DNA of 64,000 nucleotides, taken from Amycolatopsis sp. FDAARGOS 1241. Lineage in GTDB: Bacteria; Actinomycetota; Actinomycetes; Mycobacteriales; Pseudonocardiaceae. Below the pieces are notes generated by a model. It was given only the letters and a program-made list of their open reading frames with translations. It was not told where the DNA came from and did no database searches. Positions 18,915 through 28,180 of the stretch are shown piece after piece. The first letter of the stretch is position 1. Each line of letters starts with the position of its first letter. The DNA lies in NCBI RefSeq assembly GCF_016889705.1, contig NZ_CP069526.1, forward strand, positions 5,580,001 to 5,644,000, given 5' to 3'. Both the position numbers and the translations under genes were made by a program.

Positions 18915-19293
18915 ATGCCCGGGTCACCGACCGCTGGGCGTTGGGAGCGGGATCTGCTGCACGCGTGGCGGGAGTGGCTCGCCGGCCACACGACGCAGCT
19001 GCGGGTGTTCGCGCGTGACGGTGCTGTGGTGGGAACGGCTGGGGAAGAACCTCGCGTTCCTCGGCGGGCTCACCGTGGTGATCGACCTGCTGGTCAGGCT
19101 GTGGATGGAGGCCCTCCACGTGTCGCGGCGCCTGGGCCGGCGGGTGCCGCGATGGGTGTGGAGCGTCCCGCGGCGGCCGGACTGGCGGCGGGATCTTTGG
19201 TGGGTCTGCTGCCGGTCGAGGGCTGGTGATCTTCGTCGCCGGGTTCTCGATGGACCTGCTCTCATCCTGGACGGCCGGGGTTGCCGCGGTGGT
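18915..19293 (+). pseudogene. Decayed small membrane-protein gene
   Basis: Coding-like peptides appear in successive frames: SPTAGRWERDLLHAWREWLA, then TVLWWERLGKNLAFLGGLTV with VIDLLVRLW, then LVIFVAGFSMDLLSSW. They read as the pieces of one two-helix membrane protein ending in a GF.MDLL.S motif common in actinobacterial small integral membrane proteins. At least two frame changes are needed, so I call it broken. The exact ends are uncertain. Confidence 0.35.
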
Positions 19294-19305
19294 TAGTCTC
19301 GGGAC

Positions 19306-20088
19306 ATGGCGATGCTGCGGTTCGACGACGAAGGCGCGAAGCGCACCGACCGGCTGTATGCGAGCCCTGACGTCGTGGCTCAACGGAACGCGGTGCTGTC
19401 GCTGCTGGCGCCGCAGCCGGGTGAGCGCGTGCTGGACGTCGGGTCCGGGCCGGGTTACCTGCTCGAGTCGATCGCCCGCGCGGTGGGCGCGACGGGCGCC
19501 GTGCGCGGGCTGGACCCGAGCGCCGCGATGAACTCCCTCGCCGCCGACCGGGTCGCCGACCTGGCGTGGGTGACGCTCGACGAGGGCGACGCGGCCGCGC
19601 TGCCCTACCCCGACGGCTCGTTCGACGCGGCCGTGTCGACGCAGGTCTACGAATACGTACCCGACGTGCCGGCCGCGCTCGCCGAACTGCGGCGCGTGCT
19701 GCGGACCGGCGGGCGCGCACTGATCCTCGACACCGACGCCGACTCGCTGGTGTGGCACACCTCCGACCTCGACCGCAACCGGCGTGTGCTGGAGGCGTGG
19801 GACGAGCACCTCGCGCACCCCCGCCTGCCGCGCGTGCTGTCCGCGCTGCTGCGGCGCGCGGGCTTCCGCGTGACCGAGCACCACGTGCACCCGATCGCGA
19901 ACCCGGCGCTGACGCCGGATTCCTTCAGCGCGACCCAAATGCACATCATCGCCGAGTTCGTCTCCGGCCGCCGCGGCGTCACGGCGGCCGAGGCCGAGGC
20001 GTGGCTGGCCGATCTGCAGGCCCTCGGCGAGGCGGGCGAATACTTCTACTGCCTGAACCGCTACCTCTTCACGGCGGTGGCCGAATAG
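19306..20088 (+). CDS. Class I SAM-dependent methyltransferase
   Basis: 260 aa. Motif I VLDVGSGPGYLLESIARAVG, then VRGLDPSAAMNSLA, EGDAAALPYPDGSFDAAVST and ELRRVLRTGGRALILDTDAD give a complete Methyltransf_11 fold; the C-terminal half (RRVLEAWDEHLAHPRLPRVL, GEYFYCLNRYLFTAVAE) is family-specific. The N-terminal DEGAKRTDRLYASPDVVAQR matches the arsenite-methyltransferase/UbiE-like small-molecule group but no substrate can be named. The ribosome site is weak. Stands alone between broken genes. Confidence 0.8.
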   Translation: MAMLRFDDEGAKRTDRLYASPDVVAQRNAVLSLLAPQPGERVLDVGSGPGYLLESIARAVGATGAVRGLDPSAAMNSLAADRVADLAWVTLDEGDAAALPYPDGSFDAAVSTQVYEYVPDVPAALAELRRVLRTGGRALILDTDADSLVWHTSDLDRNRRVLEAWDEHLAHPRLPRVLSALLRRAGFRVTEHHVHPIANPALTPDSFSATQMHIIAEFVSGRRGVTAAEAEAWLADLQALGEAGEYFYCLNRYLFTAVAE

Positions 20089-20104
20089 CCCGCACCGCAC
20101 GACC

Positions 20105-20117
20105 GTCTACTGTAGAC
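20105..20117. promoter_or_regulatory. Short palindrome GTCTACTGTAGAC
   Basis: Six-base arms around one T, 17 bp after the methyltransferase stop and immediately before the broken DUF1345 gene. CTAC..GTAG palindromes are known sites of BlaI/CopY-type repressors in actinobacteria, so it may be an operator; no such repressor is in the window. Confidence 0.35.
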
Positions 20118-20121
20118 CGAA

Positions 20122-20863
20122 GTGCGACCGGTCCGACGCCCACGTCACGGCACGGGCCCCGCGAAGGACTCCTGCCCGACGTGCGGCGAACAGTACGATG
20201 AGCGGCATCAGGTGGATGAAGTCGGCTGCCGCGGGCTCGAGGTGCTGCTCGTCGCGGTCGGTGTCGCGCGGTTGTTCACGACTCAGCTGCCGCTGGTGAA
20301 CGTGCTGTTGCTGATCAGCTGGGACGGGCTCGCCGTCGTCTTCTGTCTCGTGCGCTGGCTTCGGGTGCGCCGCGCCAGACGAACCGGGTGACGCGCCGCC
20401 CGCGTGGCTGCACAGCCTGCTCGGCCGCCGCGCGAGCTTCGCGTCGCCGGTGGTGATCAGCCTGATCGGACCGTCGGCCGGCGTCCTGATCGTCACGGCG
20501 CGCACGTTCGACTCGTCGTCGACCGGCAGCGCCACGGTGGTGCTCGTGCTGCAGCTCTGCGGCGCTGTCGCGGTGATCACGGCGTGGCTGCTGCTGCTGC
20601 TGCACTTCGGCTACGCCGACCGCCACGCGCACCTGTACTACCCGCAGCCAAACCCGGCCGCGCTGTCGTCGGGCGGCACCGAGCGTCCGAACCTGATGGA
20701 CTTCGCCTGCTTCCCGTTCACCGTCGGTTCCTCCTTCGCGGCGTCCGAGGCGGAGGTGCAGGACCGCCAGGTGCGGTATACGGTCCTGACGCCCGGGATC
20801 CCGTCGTTCATCTCCAATACCGCCGTCCGGGCAACGGCGATCAGCGTGTTTCCGAACAGCTAA
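20122..20863 (+). pseudogene. DUF1345-type membrane protein, frameshifted
   Basis: The first frame gives VLLVAVGVARLFTTQLPLVN and VLLLISWDGLAVVFCLVRWL; the second, after a shift at about 20360-20376, gives PPAWLHSLLGRRASF, SPVVISLIGPSAGVLIV, VLQLCGAVAVITAWLLLLLH, HLYYPQP, NLMDFACFPFTVGSSFAASE and VRYTVLTPGIPSFISNTAV. The DFAYFAFT(I/V)G..F..S.. block identifies DUF1345, a four-to-six-helix membrane family of unknown function. The true start is unclear. The C-terminus ends at TAA 20863. Confidence 0.6.
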
Positions 20864-20903
20864 ATCGGTGGACAGCGCTCGGCCCGGTGGCGAGGGTGGG
20901 CGC

Positions 20904-21647
20904 ATGCGACAGGACGAGATCTGGGACGCCGACGCGGCACAGCGGTACGACACCCCGGGCACCGGCATGTTCTCGCCGGAGGTCCTGGGGCCGACGCTCG
21001 ACCGGCTCGCCGCGCTGGCCGAGGGCGGCCGGGTGCTCGAGTTCGCCGTCGGCACCGGCCGGGTGGCCGTCCCGCTCGCCGGACGCGGCGTGCCCGTCAC
21101 CGGCATCGAGCTCTCGCGCCCGATGCTCGCCCGGCTGCGCGAGAAGGCGGACGAAACGACGCTCCCCGTGGTCCTCGGCGACATGGCGACGGCCACCGCG
21201 CCGGGGCGGTTCACCCTGGTGTACCTGGTCTACAACACGATCTCCAACCTGCTCACCCAAGCCGAACAGGTCGAGTGCTTCCGCAACGCCGCGCGCCACC
21301 TGACCCCCGGCGGCCGCTTCGTGATCGAGCTGGGAGTACCCGAACTGCGGGTCCTCCCGCCAGGCCAGGCGGGCCTCATCTTCCATTCCGAGCCCGGCTA
21401 CTTCGGGATGGACACCTACGACACCGTGCGCCAGCACCTCGTGTCCCACCACGTCACCTTCGGCGACACCCGCCAGGGCCGCCTGTCCCGCAGCCCGCAC
21501 CGCTACATCTGGCCCGCCGAACTCGACCTGATGGGGCAGCTCGCGGGCTTCGAGCTGGAGAGCCGGCACGCGGACTGGACCAATGGCGGGTTCACCGGGG
21601 AGTCGCGATCGCACGTGTCCGTGTACCGGCTGCCGCACAACGGCTGA
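20904..21647 (+). CDS. Class I SAM-dependent methyltransferase
   Basis: 247 aa from ATG 20904 (GAGGGTGGG just upstream); an ATG 36 bp earlier is less likely. The core is VLEFAVGTGRVAVPLAGRG, VTGIELSRPMLARLREKA, VVLGDMATATAPGRFTLVYL, NTISNLLTQAEQVECFRNAA and HLTPGGRFVIELGVPELRVL. The D/E-F-A-V-G-T-G-R version of motif I and VYLVYNTI are typical of a common actinomycete methyltransferase family without known substrate. Complete and probably active. Confidence 0.82.
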   Translation: MRQDEIWDADAAQRYDTPGTGMFSPEVLGPTLDRLAALAEGGRVLEFAVGTGRVAVPLAGRGVPVTGIELSRPMLARLREKADETTLPVVLGDMATATAPGRFTLVYLVYNTISNLLTQAEQVECFRNAARHLTPGGRFVIELGVPELRVLPPGQAGLIFHSEPGYFGMDTYDTVRQHLVSHHVTFGDTRQGRLSRSPHRYIWPAELDLMGQLAGFELESRHADWTNGGFTGESRSHVSVYRLPHNG

Positions 21648-21648
21648 C

Positions 21649-21770
21649 TCAGCTCGCGATCTCCTGCTGCCACCGGGTGATCCACGCCGGCAGGTCGCGC
21701 GAGATCGCCTCGCTGTCCAGCTGCACCAGCGACGAGATCTCCTGCTGGCCGTAGAGCACGTGAACGGCTG
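21649..21770 (-). pseudogene. C-terminal scrap of an unidentified gene
   Basis: The minus frame ends VLYGQQEISSLVQLDSEAIS then DLPAWITRWQQEIAS with a TGA at 21649, convergent to the methyltransferase stop. The composition looks coding but it is cut off at about 21770, where the opposite-strand FCD remnant begins. Family not recognised. Confidence 0.3.
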
Positions 21771-22008
21771 GGGCAGCGTCACCTTGCTGTTGGTGGGGGA
21801 CACGGTGGACTCCTCGACCCGCACCGGCCAGGTGCGCGCGGAGTTCGTGCGCACGCACCGAGAGGTGTACTTCGCGATCGAACGCGGCGACGCCGAAGCG
21901 GCCGCGACCCTGTCGCGCCACAGCCTGACCGTCGTGTACGGCCAGGCGCTCTCCCCCGACGACCGGCGCCGGCTCGAACTGCTCGACGCCGCCGGCCGCG
22001 CCGAGTGA
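21770..22008 (+). pseudogene. C-terminal remnant of a GntR/FadR-family regulator (FCD domain)
   Basis: The frame reads STRTGQVRAEFVRTHREVYF, AIERGDAEAAATLSRHSLTV and VYGQALSPDDRRRLELLDAA. The HREVYFAIERGDAEAA..L..H pattern is the last helices of an FCD effector domain. The HTH and first half are gone. It ends 17 bp before the broken dehydrogenase gene, which the intact regulator presumably controlled. Confidence 0.55.
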
Positions 22009-22025
22009 ACCCGACGGAGGTCTGC

Positions 22026-23136
22026 ATGCGCACCCACCACCTGGCCGTGATCGGCGGAGACGGCATCGGCCCGGACGTCACCGCGGCCGCCCTCACCGCC
22101 GTGCACGCGGCAGCCGGGAAGTTCGGTTTCGCCGTCGGCACCACCGAGTTCGACCCGGCGCCGAGCACTACCTGCGCACCGGCGTGGTCCTCGAGGAGCC
22201 GACCGTCGAGAAGCTGCGCGAGCACGACGCGATCCTGCTCGGCGCCGTCGGCGACCCGCGCGTCGCGCCGGGGATCCTGGAGCGCGGGCTGATCGTGGCG
22301 CTGCGTGTGGCGTTCCGGCAGTCGGTGAACATCCGGCCGGTGCGGCTGTACCCGGGGGTGGAGAGTCCGGTGAAGGGGGTGACGCCGGAGAACTGCGACC
22401 TGGTGGTGCTGCGGGAGAACACCGAGGGCCTGTACGCCGGCGGTGGGTCGCCACGCACGCCGGGACCCCGCACGCGGTGGCGTTGCAGAACTCCGTGACG
22501 ACCGTGGCCGCCACGAGGGAGATCGTCGAGTTCGCGTTCCGGCTGACGGCGCGGCGCCGGTGCAAGGTGACGTTGTGCCACAAGACGAACATCCTCGTCC
22601 ACGCAGGCAGGCTGTGGCAGGAAGTCGTCGACGAAGTAGCCGCGGACCACCCCGGCGTCGAACACGACTACGTGCACGCCGACGCGATGTGCCTGCACCT
22701 GCCGCTCGACCCGGGCCGCTTCGACGTCGTCGTCACCGACAACCTCTTCGGCGACATCATCAGCGACCTCGGCGCGACCGTCCAAGGTGGACTCGGCGTC
22801 GCCGCCAGCGCGAACCACAACCCGGCGGGCACCGCGCCCAGCATGTTCGAGCCCGTCCACGGCTCCGCGCCCGACATCGCCGGCCGCGGCTGGGCCAACC
22901 CCGTCGCGGCCATCCTCTCGGCCACCCTCTGCCTCGCCACCCTCGGCGAACGCGGCGCGGCACTGTCCCTGGAAGCTGCCGCCACGTCGGTACTCGCCGA
23001 ACTGCCCGCCCTCGCCGGCCCGGACATGGGCGCGACGACGGCGGAGATCGGCGTGCGCGTCGCCGAGCGGGTGTCCACCGTGGACCCGTCGGCGATCGGA
23101 GATCCCGGGCGGTCGTTGATCAGCGCACTGGCCTGA
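22026..23136 (+). pseudogene. Isopropylmalate/tartrate-type beta-decarboxylating dehydrogenase, two frameshifts
   Basis: ATG 22026 follows GGAGG by five bases. Frame one: LAVIGGDGIGPDVTAAAL. One base is missing at about 22157; frame two: VVLEEPTVEKLREHDAILLG, AVGDPRVAPGILERGLIV, FRQSVNIRPVRLYPGV, LVVLRENTEGLYAGGG. One base is missing at about 22443; frame three: TLCHKTNILVHAGRLW, VTDNLFGDIISDLGATVQGG, SMFEPVHGSAPDIAGRGWAN. Total length 1111 bp is exactly two short of whole codons. About 370 aa when restored, matching LeuB-like enzymes acting on isopropylmalate, tartrate or other malate analogues. The stray FCD piece upstream suggests a catabolic role rather than leucine synthesis. Confidence 0.7.
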
Positions 23137-23245
23137 CCGTTCTCCGGGACCTGCCCGGACGGGAGAGAAACTCGGGCAGTATCGGGACGCGGCCGGTCGT
23201 CCGGAGCGGCACTTTCGTCGTGGCTCGCGGTGTTACGTTGGCGTT

Positions 23246-23558
23246 GTGGCGAACTATCACTCTCCGCGGCGGACCCTGGCGGCGGAAGCCACGAGGACGG
23301 CGATCGTCGAGACGGCCCGGCGGCTGTTCTCCGAGCGGGGCTACGCGGCGGTGACCATCGCCCACCTCGCCGAGGGCGCCGGCGTCGCGGTGCCGACGGT
23401 GTACGCGAGCGCCGGTGGCAAGGCGCAGATCCTGCGGCTGCTGATCGGCGAAGCCGTGCACGACCCCGCGGTCGCGCAGACGTTGGCGCTCGTCGCGGCG
23501 GCGGGCTCCGCGGCCGAAATGGTGCGGGCCACCGCGGCCGGCGTGCGGCGCAGGTCAG
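23246..23558 (+). pseudogene. TetR-family regulator truncated after the HTH
   Basis: From GTG 23246 the DNA-binding domain is complete: RTAIVETARRLFSERGYAAV, TIAHLAEGAGVAVPTVYASA, GGKAQILRLLIGEAVHDP. After VRATAAGVRR (about 23555) the frame loses TetR character, base composition turns A-rich for about 40 bp, and the frame ends at 23677 inside the next gene's start region. The ligand-binding domain is missing, so a deletion probably joined this gene to the promoter of the protease gene. Confidence 0.6.
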
Positions 23559-23676
23559 CGAAAAACCAACCATCCTCGGAAGTTTTCAGGTCACGACTTT
23601 CGTCGCTAACCCGCACCCCGGCGGTTCTGATCTCCTCAGAACCGCGATCCGAGGGATCTCCGAAGGGAGAAGGGTG

Positions 23677-24468
23677 ATGAAGGCAGACGTGAGGCGCGTG
23701 GTGACCGCGCTGGCCGCCGTGGCGGCGGCCGGCGTGGTGGCCGCCGCTGGGGCGCCGGCGGCGTCCGCCGGGCAGCAGCCGTTGATCGTGGGCGGGACGC
23801 CGACGACCATCGACCAGTTCCCGGCGACCGTGATCTTCACCGTGAACGGCCTGCAGCACTGCGCGGGCACGCTCGTGGCACCGGACAAGGTGCTCACGGC
23901 GGCGCACTGCACCGACGGCGTGAAAGCCGGGCAGATGCAGATCATCGGCGGGCAGACGAAGTTCTCCGACACCACGGGCGAGAAGGCCGGCGTGAAGGAG
24001 GTCTGGCAGAACCCCGCCTTCACCACGGACGGCATGCAGCACGACAACTCCGTGCTCACGCTGGACAAGGAGCTCTCCTACAAGCCTGCCACGCTCGTGC
24101 AATCGGCGGACGACGCGGCGTACAAGCCCGGCACCGAGGTGACCGTGGTCGGCTGGGGCACGACGTCGGAGGGCGGCGACGTGTCCGACCAGCTGCTGAA
24201 GGTCAGCATTCCGGTGGCGGACAACAACACCTGCGCCGATGCGTACCAGAAGATCGGCGACAACTACGACAAGGCGTCGATGTTCTGTGCGGGCGTGCCC
24301 GAAGGTGGCAAGGACTCGTGCCAGGGCGACTCCGGCGGACCGGCCTACGTGGACGGCAAACTCGCCGGCATCGTCTCCTGGGGCCAGGGCTGCGCGCGCA
24401 AGGGCTTCCCCGGCGTGTACACCAACATCGGCAACGACTACTCCACGATCAGCTCCCACTTCGGCTGA
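23677..24468 (+). CDS. Secreted trypsin-like serine protease (S1 family)
   Basis: 263 aa from ATG 23677 with GAAGGGAG upstream. Signal peptide to ASA at about residue 29, short propeptide, then mature start IVGGTPTTIDQFPATV. The catalytic triad is His in LTAAHC, Asp in HDNSVLTLDK and Ser in QGDSGGPAY. The residue six before the Ser is Asp (KDSCQGDSGGP), predicting Arg/Lys specificity; GIVSWGQGCARKGFPGVYTN is typical of trypsins. Six cysteines make three expected disulfides. Exported by Sec and activated by cleavage before Ile. Confidence 0.9.
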   Translation: MKADVRRVVTALAAVAAAGVVAAAGAPAASAGQQPLIVGGTPTTIDQFPATVIFTVNGLQHCAGTLVAPDKVLTAAHCTDGVKAGQMQIIGGQTKFSDTTGEKAGVKEVWQNPAFTTDGMQHDNSVLTLDKELSYKPATLVQSADDAAYKPGTEVTVVGWGTTSEGGDVSDQLLKVSIPVADNNTCADAYQKIGDNYDKASMFCAGVPEGGKDSCQGDSGGPAYVDGKLAGIVSWGQGCARKGFPGVYTNIGNDYSTISSHFG

Positions 24469-24472
24469 CAGC

Positions 24473-24642
24473 CCTCGCCGGCGGGCTGCTGCTGCCTCGC
24501 CGGCGGGCTGCTGCTGCCTCGCCGGCGGGCTGCTGCTGCCTCGCCGGCGGGCTGCTGCTGCCTCGCCGGCGGGCTGCTGCTGCCTCGCCGGCGGGCTGCT
24601 GCTGCCTCGCCGGCGGGCTGCTGCTGCCTCGCCGGCGGGCTG
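24473..24642. repeat. 22-bp tandem repeat array, seven copies plus a partial
   Basis: The unit CCTCGCCGGCGGGCTGCTGC plus TG (22 bp) starts at 24473, 24495, 24517, 24539, 24561, 24583 and 24605, with a 16-bp partial at 24627. Copies are identical. Each carries a GCCGGC palindrome and a CTG triplet run. The array begins five bases after the protease stop and ends 80 bp before the AraC start. No spacers, so it is not CRISPR; the unit length is not a multiple of three, so it is not a coding repeat. Confidence 0.95.
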
Positions 24643-24722
24643 GGCACCCACCCACCGGCGAGGTAAGCTCTCGCGCCATCCGGCCCGCCCCGACGACGTG
24701 GCGGCCGGGTGGAGGAGGCGCG

Positions 24723-25625
24723 ATGGAGGGCATGACCATCCGGCTGGACACCCGCGACGCCGACCAGGCCCGGGCCCGGCTGATCAGCTCCTACTGCCCG
24801 CACCGGATCACGCCCGGCGGGTCCGGCTTCCACGCCCGCCACGCCGAAGCGGAGAGCGCCGACTTCAGCGTCTACGACCTGTCCTACGGCGACGACGCAG
24901 TGCGGGTCAACCCCGTGCCGTTCCAGGACTTCGTCCTCTTCTCCCGCCCGCTGGCCGGCTCGCTCGGGTTCGGGGCGAACACCCGGGCCGGCACCGGTCA
25001 GGCGGTCGCGCTGGACGCCCGGACCCAGCACGACCTCGCGTTCGGCCCCGGCTGCCGCCTGCTCACCGTGAAGCTGCCCGGCAAGCTGCTCGCCCGTGCC
25101 GCGGCCACGTCCGGCCGCGCCGCCGGCATCCGCACCGGCATCGCGCTCGATCCGCGGCCGTGGGACGCGGTCACCCGGTTCGTCGTCCGCGAAGTCCTCC
25201 CCCACGGCCTGCTCACCGCGCCGTTCGGGACGTCGGTCGCGCAGCTCGTCGCGGTCGCCGCGCTCGAATCGTTCGGCGGCCCCGCCCCGACGCGCCGGCG
25301 CGCCAACGCCGCCGACGTCGTCCGCCGGGCCTGCGAGTACCTCGAAGCCCACGCCGGGGCCGACATCGGGCTGCTCGACATCGCCGCCGCGGCCGGCGTC
25401 GCGCCCCGCACGCTGCAGGACCACTTCCGCCACCGGCTCGGCACTTCGCCGACGGCCCGGCTCCGGCGGATCCGCCTGGAGCGCGTGCACGCCGAACTCC
25501 TCGCGGGCGAGGCCACGTCCGTCGCCGACGCCGCGAAGCGCTGGGGTTTCGGCAACCTCGGTCGGTTCGCCGCCGACTACCGGCGCACGTTCGGCACGGC
25601 GCCCTCGGCCGATCTGCGCCGCTGA
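24723..25625 (+). CDS. AraC-family transcriptional regulator
   Basis: 300 aa from ATG 24723 with GGAGGAGG four bases upstream. The N-terminal part (residues about 20-190: YCPHRITPGG, DFSVYDLSYG, VNPVPFQDFVLFSRPLAGSL, TQHDLAFGPGCRLLTVKLPG) is the AraC-binding-like ligand domain of the PF14525 type. The C-terminal double HTH is ADIGLLDIAAAAGVAPRTLQ, HFRHRLGTSPTARLRRIRLE and VADAAKRWGFGNLGRFAADY, ending FGTAPSADLRR. It lies 96 bp upstream of a hydrolase gene in the same direction and probably controls it. Confidence 0.87.
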   Translation: MEGMTIRLDTRDADQARARLISSYCPHRITPGGSGFHARHAEAESADFSVYDLSYGDDAVRVNPVPFQDFVLFSRPLAGSLGFGANTRAGTGQAVALDARTQHDLAFGPGCRLLTVKLPGKLLARAAATSGRAAGIRTGIALDPRPWDAVTRFVVREVLPHGLLTAPFGTSVAQLVAVAALESFGGPAPTRRRANAADVVRRACEYLEAHAGADIGLLDIAAAAGVAPRTLQDHFRHRLGTSPTARLRRIRLERVHAELLAGEATSVADAAKRWGFGNLGRFAADYRRTFGTAPSADLRR

Positions 25626-25721
25626 CGCCGCGCGTTGCGGCCAGTTCGCGGATCGCGGACAGAGCACCCACGGTCCGCGAGCTACCTTCCCGGCCACTAC
25701 CAGGCACGAAGGGAAGTCACC

Positions 25722-26447
25722 ATGGCCACCATCGTCCTCGTCCACGGCTCCTGGCACGACGGCAGCCTCTGGGAACCGGTCGCCTCGGTCCTGCGCGGCC
25801 GCGGCCACGAAGTCCACACCCCGACCGTCGCCGGGCACGGGCCCGGCGTCCCCAAGGACGTGACCCACGACGACTGCGTGCATTCGATCGTCAACGCGAT
25901 CGCCGCCGCGGACCTGCACGACGTGGTGCTGCTCGGCCACAGCTTCGGCGGCACCGTCATCGCCCGCGTCGCGGAGGAGATCCCCGAGCGGCTCAAGCGG
26001 CTGATCTTCTGGAACGCCTTCGTACCGAAGCCCGGCAACTGCCTCGACGACGAGGTGCCGCCGCACTACCGCGAGATGTTCGCCCGGTCGGCGGCGGCGA
26101 GCGACGACAACTCCGTCGCGCTCCCCTTCCCGGTCTGGCGCGAGGCGTTCATCCAGGACGCCGACGCCGAACTCGCAGCCTCGACGTACGAGCAGCTCTC
26201 GACCGAGCCGTACCAGCCGTTCCTGGACAAGCTCGACCTCACGCGGTTCTACGCCGGTGACCTGCCGAAGAGCTACATCAACGCCACCGAGGACACCGCA
26301 CTGCCGCCGGGCGAGTGGGGCTGGCACCCGCGCATGTCGAGCCGGCTCGGGCTGTACCGCCTCGTGCAGCTGCCCGGCAGCCACGAGGTCATGTTCACCG
26401 CACCCGAGCGGCTCGCCACGGCGATCGAAGAAGCCGCGCGCGACTGA
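25722..26447 (+). CDS. Alpha/beta hydrolase
   Basis: 241 aa from ATG 25722 (GAAGGGAAG upstream). Begins TIVLVHGSWHDGSLWEPV with the oxyanion HG, the nucleophile elbow is GHSFGGTVIA, and the catalytic His is in QLPGSHEVMFTAPERLA. The compact architecture and LPGSHEVM..P resemble plant-esterase/salicylate-methylesterase-like (EstC) hydrolases. It may act on a small ester. Positioned behind the AraC gene. Confidence 0.82.
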   Translation: MATIVLVHGSWHDGSLWEPVASVLRGRGHEVHTPTVAGHGPGVPKDVTHDDCVHSIVNAIAAADLHDVVLLGHSFGGTVIARVAEEIPERLKRLIFWNAFVPKPGNCLDDEVPPHYREMFARSAAASDDNSVALPFPVWREAFIQDADAELAASTYEQLSTEPYQPFLDKLDLTRFYAGDLPKSYINATEDTALPPGEWGWHPRMSSRLGLYRLVQLPGSHEVMFTAPERLATAIEEAARD

Positions 26448-26451
26448 GCCG

Positions 26452-27660
26452 TCAGGGCCCGTAGGTCGCCTGGGTCACCGCGAAGACGTTGCGGTTGCCG
26501 GCGGCTTCCTGCAGCGTCCACAACAGATCGGCCTTGGTGTCGTCTTCCCAGTACGACAGGCTTTCGCCGCTCGAGACCCAGGCGTGGGTGACGGGGCCGG
26601 TCGCCGGGGTCCAGTAGTAGAGCTGCTTCTGGCCGGAAGAATTGAACCACCAGCGGTTGTTGTGCGAAGCCACGCCGTTGAGCTTGTACCAGGGCAGCTG
26701 CAGCGCCTCGCTCGCCGTGGTCGTGGCGGCGAACGTCGTCGCGCCCGCGGCGAACGGGAAGCGCACGGCCCGCGGCGCGCGGTTCGGGTACGAGGTGCAG
26801 CCGGACTGGCAGGTGTACTCCGCCATCACGATCGACTTGCTCACGCGGTCCAGTGAGATCGACGACCACGACAGGTTCGTGCCCGACGTGGTCTTCGACG
26901 TGATCGTGCCGACCTGCGGGAGCACGTAGGCGTAGTTGTGGGCGTAGTACGTGCTGCCGGTCTGGTGCCCGATCTGGCCCGCGGTGCCGCCGGTATCGGT
27001 CTTCAGGATCTTGCGCATGTCGAACACGCGCATGCCGTGGCCGGTGTCGGCGACGTAGAGGTAGTCGCCGTACCAGGACACGCCGCCGGCGTGGATAGGG
27101 ATGTCCTTGAAGTCCGGCGCCGCCGCGGTCCCGGTCGGCTCGACGAGCAGGATCTTGCGGTACTTGTTCGGGTACGTCGCGTCCCAGTCGACGAGCGTGA
27201 TGCGGCTGCGGGTCTGGTCCCCGTCGCACGCGCTCTTGGTGTACCAGCTCACGAGCACGAGCTGGTGGCCGTCGTAGTTGCCGCTGTCGGCGGTGCCGAC
27301 GGCGTCGCGGCTCGTGGTGATGCCCTGCGGGTAGTTCGTGCAGTCGGAGTTGTCGCCGCTGTCGAAGCGGAACCCGTCCGACAGCCCGGCCACCGACACC
27401 GACGACGGCAGCGCCGTGCGGTCGTGGTTCGCGTTGTCCATGACCGTGTGCACCGCAGCGGTGCCGAGCGTCGAGACCAGCGCCGAGTTGACCGCGTCGA
27501 ACTGGTGGTAGTCCGCGCTCAGCGTGTACTGGCTGGTCGGCAGGTTCACCGGCGCGGTGGCCGCGAAGGCCGGCGGCGAGGCCGCGACCGCTCCGGCGAC
27601 GAGCACACCCATTGCGAGCACCGCCCGTGAGGCGACGAGAACACGACGACGCACCGACAT
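26452..27660 (-). CDS. Secreted protein of unknown function, probable beta-propeller
   Basis: 402 aa from ATG 27660 (GGGGG stretch upstream). Signal peptide with RRR n-region and AFA cleavage at about residue 33. The mature part shows repeated strand motifs: GGVSWYGDYLYVADTGHGMR, VFDMRKILKTDTGG, YAHNYAYVLPQVGTITS, SRITLVDWDATYPNKYR, WTLQEAAGNRNVFAV. The W..YLYVADT..G..VFD pattern is propeller-like and occurs in a common streptomycete/pseudonocardial secreted family with no known activity. It converges with the hydrolase gene, leaving four bp between stops. Confidence 0.75.
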   Translation of the reverse strand: MSVRRRVLVASRAVLAMGVLVAGAVAASPPAFAATAPVNLPTSQYTLSADYHQFDAVNSALVSTLGTAAVHTVMDNANHDRTALPSSVSVAGLSDGFRFDSGDNSDCTNYPQGITTSRDAVGTADSGNYDGHQLVLVSWYTKSACDGDQTRSRITLVDWDATYPNKYRKILLVEPTGTAAAPDFKDIPIHAGGVSWYGDYLYVADTGHGMRVFDMRKILKTDTGGTAGQIGHQTGSTYYAHNYAYVLPQVGTITSKTTSGTNLSWSSISLDRVSKSIVMAEYTCQSGCTSYPNRAPRAVRFPFAAGATTFAATTTASEALQLPWYKLNGVASHNNRWWFNSSGQKQLYYWTPATGPVTHAWVSSGESLSYWEDDTKADLLWTLQEAAGNRNVFAVTQATYGP

Positions 27661-28180
27661 GAGACCCCCAGAAGTCAAGTCTGCGTTCGCGGGCCAGGCT
27701 AGGGATGCCGACTCCGTTGCGCAATACCCCTAATGCCGCAATGGCGCAGGGGTACACCCGCCCGTCGCCGACTGTCCACTCAGTACTCATCTGCCGGTCG
27801 CATCCCAGTGTACGGCGCGGGCGCAACCGGCCACGGTGGCGAACGCGGAGCACGCCGATGGCCCACAGGCGGACGTGACCCCGCCTGGATCCCCTGCCGC
27901 ACAGGGAGGTCGGCCCCGCGCCCGGGCTGTGGCGATCCCGGCCACGCGCCACCACGGGCGTCGAGTGGGACACGTGCCCACCCGGCGCTCCTGCGGTCCT
28001 CTCGAGGCACCGGCCCAGCCTGCCGTGGTCCGGACCAAGTTCACTCGGCCGGCCCCCGCGACCACGGCGCCGCGCGTTCACGATCGTTGTTTTCCGCCCG
28101 CACCCACCGGCGCCGCCGAGTGGTGCCGGACCGCTTGAACACGAGCCGTCCAGCGCGCCTAGATCGACTTCTCCCAAGGT
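27661..28180. other. Long divergent intergenic region, no gene seen
   Basis: About 500 bp between two divergent genes. Open frames here are overlapping and of poor composition. No hairpin was noted. The promoter for the secreted protein lies near 27680-27740, and the transporter promoter at the right end beside the operator at 28181-28209. Confidence 0.4.

Noticed and set aside
23230..23676. Upstream extension of the protease frame
   Set aside because: It overlaps the TetR remnant in another frame; the signal peptide and ribosome site fix the start at 23677.
24473..24642. Possible CRISPR array
   Set aside because: Units are 22 bp head to tail with no spacers and there are no cas genes.
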